DNA of 41,907 nt from Deltaproteobacteria bacterium (GCA_016210115.1 JACQUW010000055.1:1-41907); one strand, 5' to 3'. Shown: positions 9,106-18,479, counted from the first letter of the stretch. The notes: generated by a model not told the origin, from the letters alone. Program-made: numbers and translations.

Positions 9106-10563
9106 TCAAACTCCGGGAAACGGCAGGATCCCTTTGTATTTCTCAACCACTTCCGCGCGAAGTTCGGGCTTGGTCCTTGAAACCTTAGGAAACTTGTCAC
9201 GCCAAACGAACGGCCTGACCGCATAAAAAATCGCCCGGCTGTTCGTGTGGTTCCGCTGCGCCTTGTACTCGGGCGTCATGCGTGGATCCAAAGGCGTGCT
9301 CCAGCATCCTTCGACGACCTCAATATCCGTCTTCGGATCGACGCGGGTCATCATCGCCCATAAGACTTCCTTCAGGTTCGTCGGGTCGATATCTTCATCG
9401 ACCACTACGATATATCGTCCATGTCTAGCGGAGGCGGAGGCGGCAATGACCGCATGTCCTACCTGTTTGGCGTGCCCGGCATAGCGTTGCTTAATAGCCA
9501 CGACCCACAAATACTTTGTGTGATCGTAGACGCCGGCAACATCCTGAACCCCAGCGCTCTCAAGCTGGTCCCAGAGAAGACCCGCCCTGAGGCTCAGGTC
9601 CATCCGGTAAGCTCCCGGCCATAAAGGTGCCTCATCCTGCAGGATAGGATGGTTGCGATGATATAATGCCTTAATGCGGATGACCGGTTGCGGCTCTCCG
9701 GTGCCGATCGTGCCGCCCGAATAATAGCCCGGCCATTCTCCGAAAGGACCTTCGTCGCGCGCCGCTTCACCCGGCGGAGGCACCTCGCCTTCGATGGCCA
9801 CTTCGGCATGGGCAGGAATCGGAAGGCCCGTGATGGGTCCTTTGACAATCTCCAAGGGGCGGCCCCTGAGCCCGCCGACATAGTCGAGCTCCGATGAACC
9901 CCAGGGGATCTTAGAGTTCGACGCCATGAAAGTGAGAGGGTCTTGCCCAAAAGTCGCAACGATTGGGCAGCTCTTGCCTTTTTCCCAATATTTCATGCAG
10001 ATCATCCGTCCATGCTGCCCCGGGCTCATCCAAAGGCCCAAGAGGTTACGTTCGTGAAGCTGCATCCGGTAAGTCCCCATGTTTATGAAACTGCTGTCAG
10101 GATCGGCGTTGATCACCACGTCTCCCGTTCCAAGATATCGGCCCCCGTCGCCTTCGTGGCTGCGCAGCGCTGGAAACTTGAACAGGTCCACTTCGGATCC
10201 GGTCATCACATTTTCCATAACCGGAGGCCGCGAAACTTCCTCGGGAGGAATCGGCCGGGCGGAGCGAATTTTGCGCGAGGCAAGTCGAACGAGCTCGAGC
10301 TTCGTTCTATCCGGCGGTAGACCCAACGTCAATGCAACACGCTTGTAGGCCCCAAAGGACAAACCAAGGATCCGATAACCGGCGGGGTAGCCCTTGATCT
10401 CGTCGAAAACAAGCAGCGGCGGTTGCGGAATCAGCTCCGCTGTAGTCTCGATCAGCGCTCCGATCTCGAGGTTCCAATCAGCTCCTTTGATCTCTCTCCA
10501 CTCGGTCACCTTTTTTGCCGCCGAGATAAACTGCCTGAGGTCATCAAAAACTTCTGCTTCCAT
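9106..10563 (-). CDS. UbiD-family prenylated-FMN decarboxylase
   Basis: A 485-residue member of the UbiD family, which uses prenylated FMN for reversible (de)carboxylation of aromatic or alpha,beta-unsaturated acids. Asn161, Arg166 and His184 have exactly the spacing of Asn168, Arg173 and His191 in the fungal homologue Fdc1. AEVAIEGE (253-260) should supply the metal-binding Glu, and EGPFGE (271-276) carries the two active-site glutamates. The ATG has an AAAGGAGG site. It appears to be the first gene of the long minus-strand unit and is divergent from the UbiD gene at 10881. Its substrate cannot be inferred. Confidence 0.9.
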   Translation of the reverse strand: MEAEVFDDLRQFISAAKKVTEWREIKGADWNLEIGALIETTAELIPQPPLLVFDEIKGYPAGYRILGLSFGAYKRVALTLGLPPDRTKLELVRLASRKIRSARPIPPEEVSRPPVMENVMTGSEVDLFKFPALRSHEGDGGRYLGTGDVVINADPDSSFINMGTYRMQLHERNLLGLWMSPGQHGRMICMKYWEKGKSCPIVATFGQDPLTFMASNSKIPWGSSELDYVGGLRGRPLEIVKGPITGLPIPAHAEVAIEGEVPPPGEAARDEGPFGEWPGYYSGGTIGTGEPQPVIRIKALYHRNHPILQDEAPLWPGAYRMDLSLRAGLLWDQLESAGVQDVAGVYDHTKYLWVVAIKQRYAGHAKQVGHAVIAASASARHGRYIVVVDEDIDPTNLKEVLWAMMTRVDPKTDIEVVEGCWSTPLDPRMTPEYKAQRNHTNSRAIFYAVRPFVWRDKFPKVSRTKPELRAEVVEKYKGILPFPGV

Positions 10564-10605
10564 TCCATTCCTCCTTTTGAATCACTACGGGTTTAATTCC
10601 CCCTT

Positions 10606-10637
10606 CCTAACTTTCCCCCGCGAGGGGGGAAGTTAGG
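10606..10637. repeat. REP-like inverted repeat 1
   Basis: CCTAACTTTCCCCC pairs with GGGGGGAAGTTAGG across a GCGA-like loop, giving a nearly perfect stem of about 14 base pairs with one mismatch. The CCTAAC...CCCC...GGGG...GTTAGG composition is that of dispersed REP-like elements common in environmental genomes. It could also act as a transcription block between the divergent genes. Confidence 0.6.
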
Positions 10638-10656
10638 ACGCCATCTTATTTGCATC

Positions 10657-10679
10657 TCCTCCCCCCTTGCGGGGGAGGA
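10657..10679. repeat. REP-like inverted repeat 2
   Basis: TCCTCCCCC and GGGGGAGGA form a perfect nine-base-pair stem around a CTTGC loop, 19 bases after the previous hairpin. The two resemble each other in composition, suggesting a paired REP-type unit. Confidence 0.55.
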
Positions 10680-10880
10680 TTGAGGTAGGGGCCTGCGTAT
10701 TCCGGTAAAAAAATGAGAATCTATTCCCAATAACTCTGGTCTGCAAGAACATATCAAAATGACCGGCCGGGACGCAAAGAAAAAATTCACCCCCGGTAAA
10801 ACGCAATAGAAGGGTTCTGCCCTTGCAATTCGGAGGTGCGGGCGATACATCAGCGTAGATCTGTAACGGAGGCGAACGCA

Positions 10881-12479
10881 ATGAGCAGGGCGAAACCATA
10901 TTACCGCGATGTGCGGGAGCATTTAAGGATCTTGGAGGGGAGGGGAAAGCTGGTTCGGATCACGCGGGAGATCAACAAAGATACCGAACTGATGCCTTTG
11001 GTGCGGTGGCAGTTTCGCGGGCTGGAGGAGGAGCAGCGGAAGGCTTTTCTTTTTGAGAACGTAACGGACGTGAAAGGAAGACGCTACGGCATGCCCGTTT
11101 CCGTGGGGACGCTTGCGGCTTCAACCGAGATTTACAGCATTGGTCTGATGTGCGCGCCGGAAGAGATTCACGAGCGCTGGACAGCGGCTCAGTTAAGTCC
11201 GATTGCGCCGGTAACGGTCCAATCGGGGCCTGCGCAGGAGGTTGTTTGGCGGGGGGAGGACCTTCTGAAGGGCCACGGTTTGGAGATGCTTCCGGTTCCC
11301 ATCTCGACTCCCGGATTTGACAATGCGCCGTATCTCACGTCCGCCAATTGGGTTTCCAGAGATCCTGAAACCGGGATTTATAACATCGGCAATTATCGAG
11401 GGCAGATCAAGGGTTCCGCCCGTGTCGGAGGACTATTTGCCAGGCAGCACATGGGACAGCATTGGAAAAAATGCATCGCGCGTGGCGCTCCTCTGGAGGC
11501 CGCCATCGTTATTGGAGCGATTCCAACCATAGCCTATGCGGCAACCGCGAAGCTCCCGTACGATTTTGACGAGTACCGCCTGGCGGGCGGCCTCGCGGGC
11601 GAACCGGTGGAGTTGGTGAAATGTATTACAGTCGATATAAAAGTGCCGGCCACAGCGGAAATCGTCATCGAAGGAATTATTCCCATAGATTCGGTTGAGC
11701 CCGAAGGGCCCTTCGGTGAATACACCGGATACATCGGCCAGAGAGGTTTGTCTCCATATATGCAAGTCACCTGCATTACGCATCGGCGAGATGCGATTTA
11801 CACCGCGCTCATGAGCCAGTTTCCGCCGAGCGAGAGCAGTAAGATCAAGCACGTTGGAACGGAGAAAGTCATTTGCAAATTTCTCCGATATGACTGCGGG
11901 AATCCCTCCGTCATCGATGCTGCCATCCATGATGAAGTGAGCGGCAGCGGTCAAGCCTATTGCGTCATCAAGATGAAAAAGACGGGTTCCGGCGATGTGT
12001 GGCGCGCTTTAAACGCGACGGCGGGATACGCCGGCAACTATGCCAAAATCTGCATCGCGGTCGATGAAGATATCGACATTCGCGATCCGGCCATGATCAA
12101 TTGGGCGATCTGTTTCAATGTCATTCCCGATCGGGATGTCGTGATCGCAAAGGGAAAGGGCGGAGGATTGGATCCGTCGGCGCACCCACCCGTCAGCCCG
12201 GGGAGTGAAAGGATTGAAACCGAAATGACGGCTCTGTTAATCGATGCCACTCGCCCGTGGCCTTATCCGCCCGTGTCATTGCCACGAAAAGAATTTATGG
12301 AAAGAGCCAAGGCTGTCTGGGAGGAATTGGCGTTGCCGGATCTGAAGCCTCGCATGCCGTGGTATGGCTATAGTCTCGGGGCTTGGACCAAAGAAGATGA
12401 AGAGGAGGCGGAATTGGCCTTAAGAGGAGAGCATTTCGTGACCGGAGAAAAAGCCAAGAGCCGCCGAGTAAAACCGTAG
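10881..12479 (+). CDS. UbiD-family prenylated-FMN decarboxylase
   Basis: A 532-residue UbiD paralogue, longer than the others because of an extended N-terminus and a C-terminal tail rich in Glu and Lys. The ATG at 10881 follows GGAGG by about 9 bases, which decides it over an upstream in-frame ATG at 10836. Asn168, Arg173 and His190 correspond to the prFMN/metal and catalytic positions of Fdc1, and EGPFGE lies at 275-280. The usual EGE of the metal site is EGI here (Glu264 retained). It is followed 202 bases later by another UbiD gene. Ligase-type carboxylation is also possible for this family. Confidence 0.9.
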   Translation: MSRAKPYYRDVREHLRILEGRGKLVRITREINKDTELMPLVRWQFRGLEEEQRKAFLFENVTDVKGRRYGMPVSVGTLAASTEIYSIGLMCAPEEIHERWTAAQLSPIAPVTVQSGPAQEVVWRGEDLLKGHGLEMLPVPISTPGFDNAPYLTSANWVSRDPETGIYNIGNYRGQIKGSARVGGLFARQHMGQHWKKCIARGAPLEAAIVIGAIPTIAYAATAKLPYDFDEYRLAGGLAGEPVELVKCITVDIKVPATAEIVIEGIIPIDSVEPEGPFGEYTGYIGQRGLSPYMQVTCITHRRDAIYTALMSQFPPSESSKIKHVGTEKVICKFLRYDCGNPSVIDAAIHDEVSGSGQAYCVIKMKKTGSGDVWRALNATAGYAGNYAKICIAVDEDIDIRDPAMINWAICFNVIPDRDVVIAKGKGGGLDPSAHPPVSPGSERIETEMTALLIDATRPWPYPPVSLPRKEFMERAKAVWEELALPDLKPRMPWYGYSLGAWTKEDEEEAELALRGEHFVTGEKAKSRRVKP

Positions 12480-12681
12480 GACGGTTTATTAGAAGTGAGA
12501 AAACAGTCTCAATTTTTCTTATTTTAAACACTGCCGATGATCACAGTTGACTTGAATGCTTGCAAAACAGCAGTAAATCTGCGCATTAACATTCTACCAA
12601 AAAGGTGTTTATTTCCTGGGCATAGGAATTGCAAACTTCTCGACGGAATTCCGCCATAGACCAGCCGCAAAGGAGTTAACC

Positions 12682-14085
12682 GTGTTCGATGACTTAAGAA
12701 GTTTTCTGGGCGCATTAAAGGAACGCAATCTGCTCTGCCATGTGCGACCCGAAGTTGATTGGGACCTCGAGATCGGAGCGATTCAACGGCGCGTTTTTGA
12801 CCGGGACGGACCGGCGCTCTTTTTTGAAAAGGTGCGCGGGTACGAATGGCCTTTGGTCTCCGGCGTGCTCGGGACTCCTGAACGCTACGCGCTGGCTTTG
12901 GGTTGCGAGACTCACAAGGGAGCGATCATCCGCAAAGTGGAAGCCGCCGCGGCCAAACCGATCGCGCCTGTAATCGTGAAATCGGCTCTGTGCCAGGAAA
13001 ACGTCGATCAAGGCGCGTCGATCGATCTGCTGAAGTTTCCGGTTCCCAAGTGGCGCCGGCTGGATGGCGGCCGCTATATCGGTACGTTGGGCCTTGTCAT
13101 TACGAAGGACCCCGACACCGGTGTGCAAAACGTCGGCATCTATCGCGAGCAGGTGCTGGACCGAAATCGGCTCGGTCTGAACGCGACACAACAGGTTGGA
13201 ACCCTGTGGCAGAAATGGCAACGGAAAGGCAAAGCCATGCCCGTGGCCACGGTTATCGGTGTTGATCCCTGTACGCTGATCGCAAGCTGCGTCCAGGCTC
13301 CGCTCGGCGTCGATGAGTTCGGGATCTCGGGGGCGCTGCGAGGCTCGCCTCTACCGATGGTGCGCTGCGTGAGCCAAGAATTGGAAGTCCCCGCGACCGC
13401 GGAGATCGTGCTTGAAGGCGAGATAGCCCCTGATGCGGCGCTTACGAATGAAGGGCCGTTCGGGGAATTCACCGGTTATTATGGCATGGTGACCCAGAGC
13501 CCGGTCATCGATCTTACCGCCGTGACCTTTCGCAACCGGCCGGTCCTTCAGGGTACCTTGGAAGGAAAGCCGCCGAATGAGAGTACCATGCTTCGCTCCG
13601 TGGGACACAGCGCCGGCGCCGCAGCGAGGCTGAGACGCATGAACCTGCCAGGCCTGCGCGATCTCTACATTACCGATATGAGCTGCGCCAACTTTATGGT
13701 CATTGTCTCGATGGAGAAGCAATTCTATTTCGGACAAGCGCGGCAGGTGATCGAGGGGGTATGGGCGAACATGCACATCGCCAAATGGGTGGTCGTTGTC
13801 AACGATGACATCGACATATTCGACCGGCGCCAGGTGGAATGGGCTCTGTCCACCCGAGTTGCTCCGCACCGCGATATCTGGGTAACCCCGGCGAATCAGG
13901 TCAATACCAATCTCGATCCAGCGGCGCATCCGGATGACCGCAACTACCCTAACTTGCGCGGGTCCCGCATCGGCATCGACGCCACAGTCGATTTCAAGGG
14001 CTTTGACTTTCCTCCTGAAACGCTGCCGTCACCGGAAGAGTTCTCCCGCGTAGATGCTCGCTGGCGTGAGTACGGCATCGATTGA
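12682..14085 (+). CDS. UbiD-family decarboxylase with altered metal site
   Basis: A 467-residue UbiD homologue starting at GTG, with AAAGGAG seven bases upstream. Asn150, Arg155 and the catalytic pair in EGPFGE (Glu256, Glu261) are present. The region that carries the metal-binding His in the three other UbiD proteins of this window (QH, RH or QH before the KG/RG turn) reads QQVGTLW here, so the His position appears to be Gln171. Activity or cofactor handling may therefore differ. It lies 72 bases upstream of the molybdenum hydroxylase genes on the same strand, which suggests a shared pathway. Confidence 0.88.
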   Translation: MFDDLRSFLGALKERNLLCHVRPEVDWDLEIGAIQRRVFDRDGPALFFEKVRGYEWPLVSGVLGTPERYALALGCETHKGAIIRKVEAAAAKPIAPVIVKSALCQENVDQGASIDLLKFPVPKWRRLDGGRYIGTLGLVITKDPDTGVQNVGIYREQVLDRNRLGLNATQQVGTLWQKWQRKGKAMPVATVIGVDPCTLIASCVQAPLGVDEFGISGALRGSPLPMVRCVSQELEVPATAEIVLEGEIAPDAALTNEGPFGEFTGYYGMVTQSPVIDLTAVTFRNRPVLQGTLEGKPPNESTMLRSVGHSAGAAARLRRMNLPGLRDLYITDMSCANFMVIVSMEKQFYFGQARQVIEGVWANMHIAKWVVVVNDDIDIFDRRQVEWALSTRVAPHRDIWVTPANQVNTNLDPAAHPDDRNYPNLRGSRIGIDATVDFKGFDFPPETLPSPEEFSRVDARWREYGID

Positions 14086-14157
14086 ATCGGGTAAGGAGAG
14101 GTCGTCTGACAAACGCCTTCAGTCGAGTTGATTTTAAGCGCGGTGGGAGCGCGTCCG

Positions 14158-15027
14158 ATGCGATACCTTGAGCCCCGCAGCCTGCCCGAGGCGCTGGAAG
14201 CACTTTCCGAGCACGGAGAGGAAGCGAAGGTTCTGGCGGGCGGTCAGTCCCTTCTCTTAATGCTTCATTCGCGCCTGATTCATCCTGCCGTTATGTTAGC
14301 CCTCCAGCGCCTTACGGAACTGTCTGGAATCGCCTACCAATCCACGGAAGGGCTGCGGCTCGGCGCGATGACAACGCAGCGCATGATAGAAACCTCGCCT
14401 TTGGTGCGACAGCACTGCCCGATGCTTGCGCACGCGAGCAGCCTGATTGCGAGCGTGCATGTCCGAAGCCTCGGCACGTTGGGGGGTAATTTGTGCCACA
14501 ATCTTCCCGGTGCCGACTCGCCACCCGCGCTGATCGCACTCGATGCTACCGTATCCTTGGCGAGCCGCCGCGGGGCGCGTCAATTGGCAGTTGCGGAGCT
14601 GTTCCGCGGTTTCATGGATACGGTGATCGAACCGGACGAGCTCTTGACGGAAATCGTGATCCCGGCCTCATCTCTCGGGCGACGCGCGGTTTATCTCAAG
14701 CATTGTGTTCGAGATGTCGACCCGGCGCTCGTGGGCGTTGCCGTTTCTTTGACGCCGGCCGATGATCATATACGGTGCGCGGATGTTCGCATTGGAATTG
14801 GCGGCGTATCGGCTACGCCTTACCGAGCCTTAAGCGCCGAGAAGATACTTCGCGGCCAGCGACTCGACGGGAGCAGTATTGCCGCGGCGGCAGCCGCGGC
14901 ATCCGATGATTGCGACCCGATAACCGACGCCCATGGCTCAGCGCGCTATCGACAAAAAATGCTCGCGGTATTCATGCGCCGCGCGCTCACGGCCGCGTGG
15001 AAGCAAGACAATCAGAACGACCTATGA
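14158..15027 (+). CDS. Molybdenum hydroxylase FAD-binding subunit (CoxM/XdhB-like)
   Basis: A 289-residue medium subunit that passes electrons through FAD. AGGQSLL (27-33) and SLGTLGGNLCHNLPGADSPP (104-123) are the two FAD-binding signatures. The ATG at 14158 follows GGGAG by 9 bases; a TTG thirty bases earlier is less likely. It lacks the extra 4Fe-4S insertion of 4-hydroxybenzoyl-CoA reductase HcrB. Its stop overlaps the start of the small-subunit gene (ATGA at 15024-15027), so the two are translationally coupled. Confidence 0.93.
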   Translation: MRYLEPRSLPEALEALSEHGEEAKVLAGGQSLLLMLHSRLIHPAVMLALQRLTELSGIAYQSTEGLRLGAMTTQRMIETSPLVRQHCPMLAHASSLIASVHVRSLGTLGGNLCHNLPGADSPPALIALDATVSLASRRGARQLAVAELFRGFMDTVIEPDELLTEIVIPASSLGRRAVYLKHCVRDVDPALVGVAVSLTPADDHIRCADVRIGIGGVSATPYRALSAEKILRGQRLDGSSIAAAAAAASDDCDPITDAHGSARYRQKMLAVFMRRALTAAWKQDNQNDL

Positions 15028-15500
15028 AGTATCCTGTTACGCTGCTAGTCAACAACGAAAGCTTTGCACTTGAGCTGGAAGCGCGCAAACCGCTGCTCCA
15101 CGTTTTACGCGATGAATTAAACCTCACAGGGGCGAGACGCGGCTGCGAGAGCGGGTATTGCGGCGCTTGCACAGTTCTCCTGGACGGGCAACCGGTGCAC
15201 TCATGCTCTGTCCTGGCTGTTGCTGCGGGAGGCAAACGAATTACAACGATCGAAGGGATTGCCGTCAACGGGCAGCTTCATCCGTTGCAGGAGGCATTTA
15301 TTGCAGAGGGCGCCATCCAATGCGGCTATTGCTCCCCCGGTTTGATCCTTAGCGCCAAAGCTCTGGTGGATGAGCAGTCCCGGCCGGATGAGGCGACCGT
15401 GCGCGAGTGGCTAAAGGGCAACCTCTGTCGATGCACGGGATACACCAAAATAATTCGCGCAGTCCTGACGGCGGCCGAGAAAATGCGCGCCGGAGCTTAG
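15024..15500 (+). CDS. Molybdenum hydroxylase 2Fe-2S subunit (CoxS/XdhC-like)
   Basis: A 158-residue iron-sulfur subunit. Cys41, Cys46, Cys49 and Cys61 form the plant-ferredoxin-type 2Fe-2S site. Cys100, Cys103, Cys135 and Cys137 (CGYCSPG and LCRCTGY) form the second site near the pterin. The start is the ATG overlapping the preceding stop, which removes the 38 extra residues of the longest open frame. It ends one base before the large-subunit gene. Length and motif spacing are normal for the family. Confidence 0.95.
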   Translation: MKYPVTLLVNNESFALELEARKPLLHVLRDELNLTGARRGCESGYCGACTVLLDGQPVHSCSVLAVAAGGKRITTIEGIAVNGQLHPLQEAFIAEGAIQCGYCSPGLILSAKALVDEQSRPDEATVREWLKGNLCRCTGYTKIIRAVLTAAEKMRAGA

Positions 15501-15501
15501 A

Positions 15502-17817
15502 ATGAGCACAGACTTCGCTGTCATAGGCAAGCCTCTCAGAAGAGTCGACACAGTCGCGCGGGCTACCGGCAGGATCACGTATGGCGTAGACGTTAAGCTG
15601 CCCGGCATGCTGCACGCCAAGGTCCTGCGCAGCGAGCAGCCTCATGCTCGCATCGTCCGGATCGATTATGCCGCCGCGTTGCGTTTGCCCGGAGTGAAGG
15701 CCGTCGTGACCGGCGCGGACGATCCCGGCGGGCGGTTTGGTTCACGGATGGCGGATCAGCCCATGATGGCGCACGAAAAGGTTCGCTATATCGGCGAGCC
15801 TGTGGCGGCTGTGGCGGCTGTGGACGAAGAAACGGCGGAAGAAGCGTTAAGTCTCATCTCCGTGGAATATGAGCCGCTTCCCGCCGTATTCGATCCATGC
15901 GAAGCCATGAGACCTGAAGCCCCTCTCATTCACGAACGCATGCACGAGTACAAGTACTGGGAAGGTTGGTGTAACCCTCGCCCGGGCACGAATATCATCA
16001 ATGCGCTCGTGTTGCGCAAAGGCGACATCGAGCGGGGTTTCGCCGAGGCTGCGGTTGTCGTGGAGAACACTTACCGGACGCACGCTATCCAGCATGTTTC
16101 CATGGAGCCTCATGCCTGTGTGGTGCAAGCCGAGGCCGATGGCCGGATTACCGTTTGGTCATGCACGCAGGCTCCGTACCTGCTGCGCGGGAGTCTTGCT
16201 GCCGCGCTTGCAATTCCGGCCAGCAAGGTGCGCGTGATCGCTACCGCAGTAGGGGGTGGCTACGGAGGCAAGGTGAGGCTCAAGCTGGAGGGCCCGGCAG
16301 CGCTCCTCTCGCTGAAAACAGGCCGGCCGGTGAAGATGGTGCATACGCGCACCGAAGAGTTCACCGGCGCGGTCACGCGCCATCCCTCTGTCATTCGCAT
16401 GAAAACGGGCGCGCGCGATGATGGCACTCTTTTGGCCTGTAAAGCTGAAGTCATATTGGATACCGGCGCCTTTTGCGAGGCGGGTGAGGTGGTGCTCTGG
16501 GAAGTGGTGCAGGCGACGCCGGGTCCGTACGTGGTGCCGAATGTCTGGGTCGACGGATATTGTGTTTACACCAATCATGTTTCCGCGGGCCCATGCCGGG
16601 GATTTGGGTGGCCACAGGTCACCTGGGCATCCGAGGGCCAGATGGACGCTCTTGCCCGCGAGCTCAGCATCGACCCGCTCGAGATTCGTCTGAGAAACGC
16701 CTTTGATGAAGGAAGTATCTCGGCTTCAGGCGAGGTGCTTCATAGCGTCGGTTTCAAAGAGTGTTTGCAGCGCGTGGCCGAAGCTGTCAATTGGCATAAG
16801 AGGGAGCGCCGGCCCGGCCGCGGCATCGGCTTGATCGGATTTACCAAAATGTCGATGCCTCAGACCGCCTCGGCCGCGTTCGTAAAGCTCAATGAGGACG
16901 GCCGGATCGGTCTCATGACTTCCGCCGTGGACCTGGGGCAGGGCATCAGCACCGCGTTGGCCCAGATTGCCGCAGAGGAAGTCGGTGTAACGCTGGCGGA
17001 TATAGAGGTGGCCGCGGCTGATACCGATACGACCCCGTTCGATTCCGGCGCTATATCGAGCCGGCAGACTTTCCATGTGGGCAACGCTGTCAAGAGAGCG
17101 GCTGTGGACCTTAAGCAGCAAGTCCTGGCTGCTGCGGCAACCATGCTGGAAGCACGGCCCGAAGATCTAGACATCCGGCAGGGCCACATTTCGGTACGCG
17201 GCGTTCCAGACAGAGCCGTGACTTTGGCTCAGATCGGAACGGCAACCCAGATCCGGCTGGGGCAGCCCATTCTCGGCCGCGGATCGCACCTGGACGATGA
17301 CGTTGTGATGCCCGACCTCGCGACCGGCCAGAGCCCGAAGCCGGCGCCTTACTGGAAGTATGCCGCTCAGGCCGTCGAGGTGGAAGTGGACTCGGAAACG
17401 GGCAAGATCGTTGTCCAGAGGATGGTCTCGGCTCATGACTGCGGCCGCGCCATCAATCCTCTGAGCATCGAAGGACAGGTTCAGGGTGGCGCCGTTATGG
17501 GCCTCGGCTTTGCTCTAATGGAAGAGATGATCTTTGATGAAGGCCGGGTCGTGAATCCCAATTTAATGGATTATCGCGTGCCCACATCGACGGATTTTCC
17601 CGACGTCGAGGCGGTCATCGTCGAAGCGCCTCACCGCGACGGCCCGTTCGGCGCCAAAGGTGTGGGCGAAACCTCGACCATCGGCGCCGCCGCGGCGGTC
17701 CGCAGCGCGATCGCGGATGCGGTAGGAGTAACGATCAATGACCTGCCGATCACGTGCGAGAAGCTGCTCGATGCCATCGAGGCGCGGGAGAAGGCTGAAG
17801 CTCCTGCCAAGACATAG
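15502..17817 (+). CDS. Molybdenum hydroxylase catalytic subunit (CoxL/XdhA family)
   Basis: A 771-residue molybdopterin-binding large subunit. Marks are the Gly-rich AVGGGYGGK near residue 250, GPCRGFGWPQ at 363-372, DLGQG from 477, and GPFGAKGVGET with the catalytic Glu at 723. A GGAG site precedes the ATG. The active-site loop is not the AYxCSFR of form I CO dehydrogenase, so CO oxidation is unlikely. The enzyme more probably hydroxylates an aromatic or N-heterocyclic carbon with water-derived oxygen. Substrate unknown. The M-S-L order with a UbiD gene just upstream suggests hydroxylation and decarboxylation of the same ring compound. Confidence 0.93.
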   Translation: MSTDFAVIGKPLRRVDTVARATGRITYGVDVKLPGMLHAKVLRSEQPHARIVRIDYAAALRLPGVKAVVTGADDPGGRFGSRMADQPMMAHEKVRYIGEPVAAVAAVDEETAEEALSLISVEYEPLPAVFDPCEAMRPEAPLIHERMHEYKYWEGWCNPRPGTNIINALVLRKGDIERGFAEAAVVVENTYRTHAIQHVSMEPHACVVQAEADGRITVWSCTQAPYLLRGSLAAALAIPASKVRVIATAVGGGYGGKVRLKLEGPAALLSLKTGRPVKMVHTRTEEFTGAVTRHPSVIRMKTGARDDGTLLACKAEVILDTGAFCEAGEVVLWEVVQATPGPYVVPNVWVDGYCVYTNHVSAGPCRGFGWPQVTWASEGQMDALARELSIDPLEIRLRNAFDEGSISASGEVLHSVGFKECLQRVAEAVNWHKRERRPGRGIGLIGFTKMSMPQTASAAFVKLNEDGRIGLMTSAVDLGQGISTALAQIAAEEVGVTLADIEVAAADTDTTPFDSGAISSRQTFHVGNAVKRAAVDLKQQVLAAAATMLEARPEDLDIRQGHISVRGVPDRAVTLAQIGTATQIRLGQPILGRGSHLDDDVVMPDLATGQSPKPAPYWKYAAQAVEVEVDSETGKIVVQRMVSAHDCGRAINPLSIEGQVQGGAVMGLGFALMEEMIFDEGRVVNPNLMDYRVPTSTDFPDVEAVIVEAPHRDGPFGAKGVGETSTIGAAAAVRSAIADAVGVTINDLPITCEKLLDAIEAREKAEAPAKT

Positions 17818-17889
17818 TCCCTCCAACTAATACAAACGTCCCTTTCCTTTGCCTGAGGCTAGCTGTTTTCAAGAGCCGACTGGCTTGAC

Positions 17890-18159
17890 TTGCATCCTAT
17901 GTATCCGCGTATACTGGAGAACATTAGAGCGCTGGTTAGGCAAAGAGAGTATGTGCTCTCGATTCACGCAGAAGAAATGGCTAATGATGGTTTGACTGAT
18001 GAAGATCTTGAGGGAATGAACGCTAGTCTTTCTTTGAGGTTGTCTACACCGTCAGGTCCTCGCGCCATAATCTTGTCGACCAGATCGTTCCGACCATTCG
18101 CAGCTCGCTGCAGAAAATACAACTGTAGATTCGTGTTTGGCAAACTTCCTGCCGAATAG
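17890..18159 (+). pseudogene. DUF4258-like toxin-type remnant
   Basis: The first 40 residues (ILENIRALVRQREYVLSIHA, then EEMANDGLTDEDLE) resemble the N-terminus of DUF4258 proteins, which are often paired with YgiT-like zinc-finger antitoxins. After DEDLEG the translation loses the family pattern and the remainder looks frameshifted. No partner gene follows. A TTGACT...TATACT pair lies at 17885-17915 with a wide 19-base spacing. I read this as a degraded toxin-antitoxin gene; the match is to the N-terminus only. Confidence 0.4.
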
Positions 18160-18451
18160 AGATGGCACATCAGAGAGGCGTACCGTTGCGTCCCCTTTGA
18201 GTTTCCGCCACCGAGCCCCTTCCATAGCGCCTTCGCAAAACGGGCAAGATCCGAATCCGGGTACCGATTGTGCGTCTCAATTAGCGGCGGCCTATCTCCA
18301 TAGACATCCTTCGTCCATTTTAAACTCAGTCAACCACAATATCCTGTACTTGCAAAAGCTCTGTCAAAGGGCTGAATAGCGAGCAAACGCTGCCACTTCG
18401 CCTATCCACTATCCGCGCGCAGGCTATTTCCGCGCACCACCCTCACCTTAA

Positions 18452-18479
18452 TCCTCTCCCTCCAAAAGGAGGGCGAGGA
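18452..18479. repeat. REP-like inverted repeat 3
   Basis: TCCTCTCCCTCC and GGAGGGCGAGGA pair around an AAAA loop with one mismatch; the upstream flank is CCCTCACCTTAA. This is the composition of the very common dispersed CCCTCACC-type palindromes. It lies about 170 bases before the grdB-like gene. Confidence 0.6.

Larger units (their letters stand above)
10564..10880. other. Divergent intergenic region between two UbiD genes
   Basis: This 317-base gap holds the start regions of two oppositely directed UbiD genes and two strong GC-rich hairpins (annotated separately). A short AAGGG/CCCTT hairpin also occurs near 10807-10821. I see no convincing sigma-70 promoter on either strand, although both operons must start near here. 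Confidence 0.5.

Noticed and set aside
13351..13929. 192-codon minus-strand frame within a UbiD gene
   Set aside because: Overlaps conserved UbiD coding sequence entirely and shows no domain.
15502..17817. Carbon monoxide dehydrogenase identity
   Set aside because: The AYxCSFR active-site loop of form I CO dehydrogenase is absent, so only the broader Mo-hydroxylase family is claimed.
17964..18379. Minus-strand open frame continuing upstream (about 110 residues through 18170-18320)
   Set aside because: No recognisable family, no ribosome site and no clear start; kept as unassigned gap sequence.
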